Part shown: positions 51,073 to 56,382 of the stretch, piece after piece
Numbering within the stretch: position 1 is the stretch's first letter
How the letters are laid out: every line of letters begins with the position of its first letter
Assembly: GCA_019745775.1 (NCBI GenBank)
Contig: JAIESR010000127.1
Span: 1-56,382, forward strand
Length of the DNA: 56,382 bases
From: Xanthobacteraceae bacterium
GTDB taxonomy: Bacteria > Pseudomonadota > Alphaproteobacteria > Rhizobiales > Xanthobacteraceae
Direction of reading: 5' to 3'
Notes under the pieces: generated by a model
Seen by the model: the letters and a program-made list of their open reading frames with translations, nothing else
The model's database searches: none
What the model was told of the DNA's origin: nothing
Translations under genes and position numbers: made by a program

Positions 51073-51102
51073 ATAAGCTAACCCTCCTTGACTTGATATG
51101 TG

Positions 51103-51179
51103 TGGAGCCCTCGGCAGGACTCGAACCCGCACGGTCCCGAGGTAGAAGCTCGGCGCTCTGTCCGTTGAGCTACGAGGGC
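51103..51179 (-). tRNA. tRNA-Arg (TCT)
   Basis: Acceptor GCCCTCG/CGAGGGC perfect, D-stem GCTC/GAGC, anticodon stem CCGAG/CTCGG with loop CTTCTAC (anticodon TCT), T-stem GCGGG/CCTGC with loop TTCGAGT, T73 and encoded CCA. Confidence 0.92.
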
Positions 51180-51224
51180 ATTGCTGTCGCAGGCTGGCTG
51201 GCGCGGCCGCGACGCCGCCCGAAC

Positions 51225-51296
51225 TGGTGGAGACAGCCGGTAACGCTCCGGCCGCGACGATCTTGCAAGGATCGTCTGCACCCTTGTGCTGTCCCC
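51225..51296 (-). tRNA. tRNA-Ala-like (TGC), shortened D-arm
   Basis: Acceptor GGGGACA/TGTCTCC (one G-U), anticodon stem CGATC/GATCG with loop CTTGCAA (anticodon TGC), T-stem GCCGG/CCGGC with loop AGCGTTA, A73 and encoded CCA. Only 15 nt lie between acceptor and anticodon stem (GCAC-AAGG-GTGC can pair), so positions 8-9 and the normal D-loop are missing. The G3-U70 pair required by alanyl-tRNA synthetase is present. Confidence 0.72.
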
Positions 51297-51303
51297 GTTG
51301 AAG

Positions 51304-51380
51304 TGGAGTGGCGGACGGGACTCGAACCCGCATCTACGCGATTTGCAGTCGCGGCCGTAACCAGTTCCGGTCACCGCCAC
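51304..51380 (-). tRNA. tRNA-Cys (GCA)
   Basis: Acceptor GTGGCGG/CCGCCAC perfect, anticodon stem CGCGA/TCGCG with loop CTGCAAA (anticodon GCA), T-stem GCGGG/CCCGT with loop TTCGAGT, T73 (the Cys identity base) and encoded CCA. It lies 7 bp from the Ala-like gene. The D-arm is non-standard for a host tRNA-Cys. Confidence 0.88.
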
Positions 51381-51392
51381 CTGATTGAACGG

Positions 51393-51466
51393 TGGATCCG
51401 GGAGCAGGACTCGAACCTGCATCGCAGCGTTCAGGGCGCCGCATCCTGCCGTTAGACGATCCTGGA
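51393..51466 (-). tRNA. tRNA-Gln (CTG) with C33
   Basis: Acceptor TCCAGGA/TCCCGGA (one A-C mismatch), D-stem GTCT/GGAT, anticodon stem CGGCG/CGCTG with loop CCCTGAA, T-stem GCAGG/CCTGC with loop TTCGAGT, T73 and encoded CCA. The anticodon is CTG, but the almost invariant U33 is C. Most upstream gene of the array. Confidence 0.82.
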
Positions 51467-51501
51467 GAATTGAGAAGGTGGGAAGAATGGCGGTTGCTCC
51501 G

Positions 51502-51531
51502 CCTTGCCCCCGGGGTTCCGGGCCCGCAAGG
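51502..51531. repeat. Hairpin upstream of the tRNA array
   Basis: CCTTGC (51502-51507) pairs with GCAAGG (51526-51531), and the interior CCC(C)GG/CCGGG can extend the stem. It lies in the 126-bp space between the first tRNA and the divergent hydrolase gene, where the array promoter should be. Confidence 0.5.
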
Positions 51532-51592
51532 ACTGTGAGATAGTCGCGGCCGACAATAACAATCAGCCGTTTGGAATCGGGGAGTCAGTTAA

Positions 51593-52786
51593 GTGGTAGA
51601 CCGCAGGAACGATCCGGCGTTTCTCTATTTCCCGGACAATTACCGCTGGTCGATGGGGCTCATGATCTGCCTCTCGGGCGCGCCGTGGGGCGGCGCCGAA
51701 ATCGACGAAGTCCATCGCGTCGGTCGCGCGCTCGCCGGCAAGGTCGGTGACGACGATGCCTGGTTCGCGGAATGGACGCGCATGGGAGATATGGTCGAAG
51801 CGCGCGGCCGTGCTGCCGAGAAGGACGGCCACAAGCACACCGCGGCGGCCTGTTTTCTGCGGGCGACGCGCTACTACCAGACCGGCGAGCGCTTCCTGCA
51901 GCCGAAGTCGCAGCGCGGCATGGACGTCTACGCCAAGTCGGTGAAGACATTCCGCGACGCCGCGGCGATCGTGCGCAGCCCGCGCATCGAGCACGTCGAG
52001 ATCCCGTATGTAGGCAAGAGTCTGCCGGCGCTGCTGGTGCATCCCGATCGCGAAGCGACCGGCGGGCGTCCGGCGCCGGCGATGGTCTATTTCGACGGCT
52101 TCGACGTCACCAAGGAGATTTGCTACGGCTACGCGGTGCCGGATCTCGCGGCGCGCGGCGTCGGCTGCCTGATCGTCGACGGTCCCGGCAATGGCGAGAG
52201 CGTGCGCTTCCGCAATCTGCCGCTGATCGCCGAGACCGAGCGCTATGCGACGCCGGTCTATGAGTATCTCGCCGGCCGTCCCGAGTTCGACCCCAAGCGC
52301 ATCGGCGTGATGGCGCTCAGCCTCGGCGGCTACTATGCGCCGCGCGCGGCCTCGCTCGAACCGCGCTACGCCTGCTGCATCGCCTGGGGCGCACAGTGGG
52401 ACTACCATGCGATCTGGAAGAAGCGGCTCGAGGATCTCGCCAGCGGCAAGGTGCTGTCGCTGTCGGTGCCGCCCGAGCACCTGCAATGGGTGCTTGGCGT
52501 CGACAGCCAGGAGGCCGCCCTCAAGGTGCTCGAGGGCTTCCGTCTCGACGGCATCGTGCAGAAAATGAAATGCCCGTTCCTGCTGCTGCATGGCGAGGGC
52601 GACGAGCAGATTTCGCTGTCGCTCGCCCACACCTTGTTCGATGCGGTGGGCTCGGCGCAGAAGACGCTGCGGGTGTTCAGCCGGGAGGAGGGCGGCCACC
52701 ACCACTGCCAGGTCGATAACATCACCATCGGCGTCCACACCATGTGGGATTGGGTGTGCGACGTGCTGGAGCCGGGTAGCCGATGA
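51593..52786 (+). CDS. Alpha/beta hydrolase (dienelactone-hydrolase/FrsA-like C-C or ester hydrolase)
   Basis: A 397-residue cytosolic protein with a helical N-terminal cap region (about 1-130) and an alpha/beta hydrolase core. The triad candidates are Ser243 in GVMALSLGGYYAP, Asp337 in LLHGEGDEQIS and His369-371 in EEGGHHHCQ. The layout resembles 2,6-dihydroxypseudooxynicotine hydrolase-type enzymes, which cleave C-C bonds beside ketones. The start is GTG 51593. Its stop overlaps ATG 52783, which supports an operon with the binding-protein and CocE-like genes. Confidence 0.85.
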   Translation: MVDRRNDPAFLYFPDNYRWSMGLMICLSGAPWGGAEIDEVHRVGRALAGKVGDDDAWFAEWTRMGDMVEARGRAAEKDGHKHTAAACFLRATRYYQTGERFLQPKSQRGMDVYAKSVKTFRDAAAIVRSPRIEHVEIPYVGKSLPALLVHPDREATGGRPAPAMVYFDGFDVTKEICYGYAVPDLAARGVGCLIVDGPGNGESVRFRNLPLIAETERYATPVYEYLAGRPEFDPKRIGVMALSLGGYYAPRAASLEPRYACCIAWGAQWDYHAIWKKRLEDLASGKVLSLSVPPEHLQWVLGVDSQEAALKVLEGFRLDGIVQKMKCPFLLLHGEGDEQISLSLAHTLFDAVGSAQKTLRVFSREEGGHHHCQVDNITIGVHTMWDWVCDVLEPGSR

Positions 52787-52797
52787 CGGGGGGTATC

Positions 52798-53562
52798 ATG
52801 AAGAATTTCGTGCGAAGGGTCGCCTTGTGCCTGGTGGCGTTTGCCTGGCTGGCGCCGGCCGGCGCTGCCGAGCTCAAGGTCTTGAGTGCCAATGGCATGC
52901 GCGAAGTCATGGAAGACCTGCGGCCCAAGTTCGAACTTGTAACCGGCCACAAGCTCACGATCGCGTTCGCGACGGTCGGCGTCATCGTGCAGCGCGTCGA
53001 GGGCGGCGAGACGGCCGATGTCGTGGTGGCGCCTCAACAGGGCATCGATCGTTTAGCGAAAGGCGGCCACGCCATCCCGGGCAGCATCACCGTGCTTGCA
53101 CGTTCCGGCATCGGGGTGGTCGTTCGCAAGGGCGCGCCGAAGCCTGATATCTCGACGCCCGAAGCATTGAGGCGCGCACTTCTCGCCGCAGCGTCGGTCA
53201 CCTGTCTCGATCCGGCCGCCGGCGGGCTCAGTGGCGTCCATTTCGCCAAGGTGCTCGATCGGCTTGGTATAGCCGATGAGATGAGACCGAAGTTGATCTT
53301 CCATCCCAATGCCAAGGCAGCGGGAGCACTGGTGGCGGATGGGAAGGCCGCCCTCGGCATCAATCTCGTCCAGGAGTTGATGCCGCTCCCGGGCATCGAA
53401 CTGGTCGGCCCGCTGCCGGGCGATCTACAGCTCAATGTCGTCTTCGCGGCAACGTTTATGACCGGAGCCAAGGATGCCGCAGCGTCCAAAGCATTGATCG
53501 AGTTTCTTCGGACGCCCGAAGCTGTGGCCGTGATCAAAGCCAAGGGCATGGAGCCGGGCTGA
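52798..53562 (+). CDS. ModA-like periplasmic substrate-binding protein
   Basis: A 254-residue exported protein with signal peptide MKNFVRRVALCLVAFAWLAP. The mature part follows the ModA/molybdate-type binding fold: ELKVLSANGMREVMEDLRPKFE, TADVVVAPQQGIDRLAKGG, GIGVVVRKGAPKPDISTPEA, ADGKAALGINLVQELMPLPG. Such single proteins are often annotated molybdate-type but may bind organic acids. I chose ATG 52798 after GGGGGG; an in-frame ATG at 52783 overlaps the upstream stop. No modBC genes are adjacent. Confidence 0.83.
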   Translation: MKNFVRRVALCLVAFAWLAPAGAAELKVLSANGMREVMEDLRPKFELVTGHKLTIAFATVGVIVQRVEGGETADVVVAPQQGIDRLAKGGHAIPGSITVLARSGIGVVVRKGAPKPDISTPEALRRALLAAASVTCLDPAAGGLSGVHFAKVLDRLGIADEMRPKLIFHPNAKAAGALVADGKAALGINLVQELMPLPGIELVGPLPGDLQLNVVFAATFMTGAKDAAASKALIEFLRTPEAVAVIKAKGMEPG

Positions 53563-53573
53563 GGGTGCTGACG

Positions 53574-55301
53574 ATGAAAAGCGAACAGCGCGACGGCATG
53601 CAGATCGATTGGGATGCGCCCATCGAAATGGATGACGGCGTGGTGCTGCGCGCCGACGTGTTCCGTCCCATCGGCAGCGGCAAGCATCCGGTGATCCTGA
53701 GCTACGGGCCTTATGCCAAAGGCCTCGCGTTCCAGGAAGGCTACAAGGGCAATTGGGAACGCCTGATCCAGGCCGCGCCGGAAGTGCTCGAAGGCTCGAC
53801 CAACAAATACCAGGTCTGGGAGCTGGTCGACCCCGAGAAGTGGGTGCCGGACGGCTACGTCTGCGTGCGCGTTGACTCACGTGGCGCGGGGCGCTCGCCT
53901 GGGTTTATCGACATCTGGTCGGCGCGCGAGGCGCAAGACATCTACCATTGCATCGAGTGGGCCGGCACGCAGCCGTGGTCGAGCGGCAAGGTCGGCATGA
54001 ACGGCATTTCCTATTTCGCCACCAACCAGTGGCAGGTCGGAGCGCTCAAGCCGCCGCATCTTGCCGCGCTCTGCATCTGGGAAGGTTTCGCCGACTATTA
54101 CCGGGAGCTCGCCCGGCACGGCGGCATCCTCTCGGGCTTCACCGCGAGCTGGTACAAGCGGCAGGTGCTGCGCGTGCAGCACGGCGTCGGCGAGAACGGT
54201 CCGAGGAGCCGCGTTACCGGCGAGCCGGTGGCGGGGCCGGAGACGTTGCCCGCTGAAGTGCTCGCGAAGAACGCCGCCGACGCGGGCGGCGAAATGCTGC
54301 AACGGCCGTTCATCGACGGCTATTACCGCGACCGCATGGTGGCGTTCGAGCAGATCGAAGCGCCGCTTCTCTCGGCCGCCAATTGGGGCGGTGTCGGCCT
54401 GCATCCGCGCGGCAACTTCGAAGGCTATCTGCGCGCCGGCTCCAGGCAGAAATGGCTCGAAGTTCACGGCGATACTCATTTCACGCATTTCTACAGCAGC
54501 TATGGAATGGCGCTGCAGAAGCGCTTCTTCGGCCACTTCCTCAAGGGCGAAGACACCGGCTGGGACCAGCAGCCGCGGGTCGCGCTCAACATCCGCCGCC
54601 CCGGCGAGCACTTCACGCTGCGGGGCGAGACCGAATGGCCGATCGCGCGCACGCAGTGGACCAAATACTACCTGCAGCCGGACGGGCAGGGCCTCGGCAC
54701 CGAAGCGCCGGCACGTGCGATGACACTCGCCTACGAAACCACCGGCGACGGCATCACCTTCCTGACGCCGCCGATGACGCAGGAGCTCGAAGTCACCGGA
54801 CCGGTCGCGGCGAAACTCTGGCTGTCGTCCGACACCACCGATGCCGACGTGTTCCTGGCGCTCCGGGTGTTCGATCCGTCAAGCAAGGAAGTCACGTTCA
54901 TCGGTTCCAACGATCCGCGCACACCGGTCGGCCTCGGCTGGCTGCGCGCCTCGCATCGCAAGCTCGATCCGAAAGAGACGCTGCCGTACCGGCCGTTCCA
55001 TACCCATGACGAAGCCTGGCCGCTCGAACCGGGCCAGCCGGTCGAACTCGACATCGAAATCTGGCCGACCTCGATCGTGGTGCCGCCGGGCTATCGGCTC
55101 GGTTTCACGGTGCGCGGCAAGGACTATGAGGTCGATGGCGCCGATGGCGGGTTCGCCAACGCGATGTACCCGATGAAGGGCGTCGGACCGTTCACGCATG
55201 CTGATCCGAGCGACCGTCCTCCCGACATATTCGGCGGCACCAACGTGCTACACTTCGCCGCCGAGAAGATGCCGTATCTGCTATTGCCGGTGATCCGATA
55301 A
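53574..55301 (+). CDS. CocE/NonD family hydrolase
   Basis: A 575-residue serine hydrolase of the cocaine esterase/X-Pro dipeptidyl-peptidase S15 family. The core opens with DDGVVLRADVFRP, then VRVDSRGAGRSPG and the nucleophile Ser146 in VGMNGISYFATNQW. A C-terminal jelly-roll domain (about 330-575) includes GPVAAKLWLSSDTTDADVFL and PPGYRLGFTVRGKDYE. It cleaves an ester or amide bond; the substrate is unknown. No signal peptide. The start at ATG 53574 has GAGGG upstream; a GTG at 53565 is possible. It follows the ModA-like gene by 11 bp. Confidence 0.92.
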   Translation: MKSEQRDGMQIDWDAPIEMDDGVVLRADVFRPIGSGKHPVILSYGPYAKGLAFQEGYKGNWERLIQAAPEVLEGSTNKYQVWELVDPEKWVPDGYVCVRVDSRGAGRSPGFIDIWSAREAQDIYHCIEWAGTQPWSSGKVGMNGISYFATNQWQVGALKPPHLAALCIWEGFADYYRELARHGGILSGFTASWYKRQVLRVQHGVGENGPRSRVTGEPVAGPETLPAEVLAKNAADAGGEMLQRPFIDGYYRDRMVAFEQIEAPLLSAANWGGVGLHPRGNFEGYLRAGSRQKWLEVHGDTHFTHFYSSYGMALQKRFFGHFLKGEDTGWDQQPRVALNIRRPGEHFTLRGETEWPIARTQWTKYYLQPDGQGLGTEAPARAMTLAYETTGDGITFLTPPMTQELEVTGPVAAKLWLSSDTTDADVFLALRVFDPSSKEVTFIGSNDPRTPVGLGWLRASHRKLDPKETLPYRPFHTHDEAWPLEPGQPVELDIEIWPTSIVVPPGYRLGFTVRGKDYEVDGADGGFANAMYPMKGVGPFTHADPSDRPPDIFGGTNVLHFAAEKMPYLLLPVIR

Positions 55302-55320
55302 TGCCCAAGGGAGGAGCCCG

Positions 55321-56292
55321 ATGGTCTCGTTAGTGCGTCTGTTCCTCATCCTCGTGGGAGTTGCGTTCGGCTTCGCCGTTGCCGCGCAGGACTATCCGAG
55401 CCGCACGGTCACGATCATCGTTCCTTATCCGGCCGGCGGTCCGACCGACCAGCTCGCGCGCGTGCTGGCGCCGAAATTCTCCGACAAGCTCGGGCAGAAT
55501 TTCATCGTCGAGAACATCAGCGGCGGCGGCACCACCATCGCGACGGGTCGCGTCGCGCGCGGCGCCCGGGACGGGCACACGCTGCTGCTTCACAACCTCC
55601 AGATCTCGGCGAATGTCGCGCTCTATCCGAAGCTTCCCTTCGATACCGAGAAGGAGCTCACGCCGGTCACTTTCATCAACCAGAACCCGCTGGTGCTGGT
55701 CGGTCGCAAGTCGCTTGAGGCGAATACGCTGCCCGAGCTCCTCGCCTTGATGAGGAAGTCTCAGTTGCGGATCGCGCATCCCGGTACCGGATCGACCGGC
55801 CATCTTGCGACCTCGTTGCTCGCCAAGGAGGCGAAGGTCGACTTTGTCGGCGTGCCCTATCGCGGCGCGGCGCCGGCCTTGCAGGACATCCTGGGGGGAC
55901 ACGTCGATCTGTTCTTCGCGACCCCGCAATCGGTGGTGCAGAGCGTCGCCAACGGATCGATGAAAGCCTACGGCATCACGGCGAAGGCGACGTCGCCGCA
56001 ATTCCCCAAGGTCGCGAGCTTCGTCGATGCGCTCGGGCCCAAACTCGAAATCCTCTACTGGCACGCCTTGTTCGTGCCGGCCGGGACGCCGCAGGGCGTG
56101 ATCGACAAGCTGAGCGGCGTGCTGCTCGGCGTGCTCGACGATCCGGCGGTCATCAAGGCCTGGGCGGAGACCGGCGTGGCACCGTTCGCCAAGGACCAGC
56201 GTTCGCCGAAGGCGGCGCAGGCGCTGATGCAGAGCGAGGTCGCGCGTTGGAGCCAGGTGGTGCGCGAGAACAACATCCAGCCGTCCGAGTGA
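55321..56292 (+). CDS. TTT-family (Bug) solute-binding protein
   Basis: A 323-residue periplasmic receptor with signal peptide (to about GFAVAAQ) and canonical TctC/Bug sequence: DYPSRTVTIIVPYPAGGPTD, QNFIVENISGGGTTIATGRV, RIAHPGTGSTGHLATSL, GVPYRGAAPALQDILGGHVD-LFFA. GGGAGG precedes the ATG. It is the last gene of the 51.6-56.3 kb group. It lacks TctA/TctB partners and probably serves the same catabolic route as the CocE-like hydrolase. The last 90 bp of the window hold no recognisable gene. Confidence 0.92.
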   Translation: MVSLVRLFLILVGVAFGFAVAAQDYPSRTVTIIVPYPAGGPTDQLARVLAPKFSDKLGQNFIVENISGGGTTIATGRVARGARDGHTLLLHNLQISANVALYPKLPFDTEKELTPVTFINQNPLVLVGRKSLEANTLPELLALMRKSQLRIAHPGTGSTGHLATSLLAKEAKVDFVGVPYRGAAPALQDILGGHVDLFFATPQSVVQSVANGSMKAYGITAKATSPQFPKVASFVDALGPKLEILYWHALFVPAGTPQGVIDKLSGVLLGVLDDPAVIKAWAETGVAPFAKDQRSPKAAQALMQSEVARWSQVVRENNIQPSE

Positions 56293-56382
56293 GCCGGCAC
56301 GCGCTGTGCCCTTCCTGAGAGAGGGGTGACAGTTCATTCCGGAGACATGGGTTACACAATCGGGCCTTTTGCGGGGAGCGCA

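Noticed and set aside
51467-51592. Possible eleventh tRNA upstream of the array
   Set aside because: Two GC hairpins are present, but no anticodon or T-arm can be folded in tRNA order.
52798-53562. Dedicated molybdate receptor (ModA) for the Mo-hydroxylases
   Set aside because: The fold matches, but there are no modB/modC genes nearby and the gene sits with hydrolases more than 7 kb from the Mo enzymes, so substrate identity is not supported.

Overview
The window is GC-rich alphaproteobacterial chromosome. Gene content and order in the first 14 kb (hisZ-hisG, rsmE, ubiA, DUF6101, pmbA, a CysQ/inositol-phosphatase, DUF4170, waaA, lpxK, DUF2093, xseA) are typical of Hyphomicrobiales, most likely the Bradyrhizobium/Xanthobacteraceae side (Nitrobacteraceae, Pseudolabrys-like). 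DUF6101, DUF4170, DUF2093 and the F1-ATPase zeta-type protein are alphaproteobacterial families, and the many solute-binding-protein paralogues fit a soil or water oligotroph. The taxonomy is inference.

Layout. 1-624: 5' part of an MFS transporter on the minus strand. 0.7-14.2 kb: housekeeping block for histidine synthesis (hisZ/hisG), rRNA methylation (rsmE), ubiquinone (ubiA), lipid A/Kdo (waaA, lpxK), TldD/PmbA and exonuclease VII, with one TTT solute-binding protein inserted. 14.3-18.1 kb: two orphan solute-binding proteins, a DUF1232 membrane protein and a membrane-anchored HtrA-like protease. 18.1-29.1 kb: catabolic genes, namely a flavin amine oxidase, a frameshifted 4,5-dihydroxyphthalate-decarboxylase-like protein, two MmgE/PrpD proteins around an SDR that lacks its catalytic residues, a TTT binding protein, a divergent ATPase-inhibitor zeta paralogue, an amidase and a TcuA-type flavoprotein. 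29.3-34.6 kb: pyrC, a TPR-dioxygenase fusion, pyrK, pyrD (class 1B) and an XRE regulator. 34.8-48.2 kb: genes for molybdenum hydroxylases (two FeS subunits, two FAD subunits, two molybdopterin subunits) with a UbiD decarboxylase inside one operon, two paralogous binding proteins and an SLC13 permease.

48.4-51.5 kb: ten tRNA genes, all on the minus strand, in three blocks: Trp-His; Met-like, Gln(TTG), Glu; Ser, Arg, Ala-like, Cys, Gln(CTG). Three protein genes lie between the blocks. Several tRNAs are non-canonical: short D-arms, C33 in place of U33, and missing CCA ends. This looks like a tRNA array of the type known from phages and other mobile elements, and is the most unusual feature here. 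51.6-56.3 kb: two hydrolases and two solute-binding proteins.

How the parts may work together (inference): orphan periplasmic binding proteins capture carboxylates; Mo-hydroxylases, UbiD, amidase, TcuA and MmgE/PrpD enzymes would oxidise, decarboxylate or hydrolyse (hetero)aromatic and carboxylic substrates. The pyrC/pyrK/pyrD set may be an accessory orotate/dihydroorotate module. No transposase, integrase or CRISPR array was seen. Intergenic spaces carry short GC-rich palindromic repeats. No gene-free gap exceeds about 300 bases.
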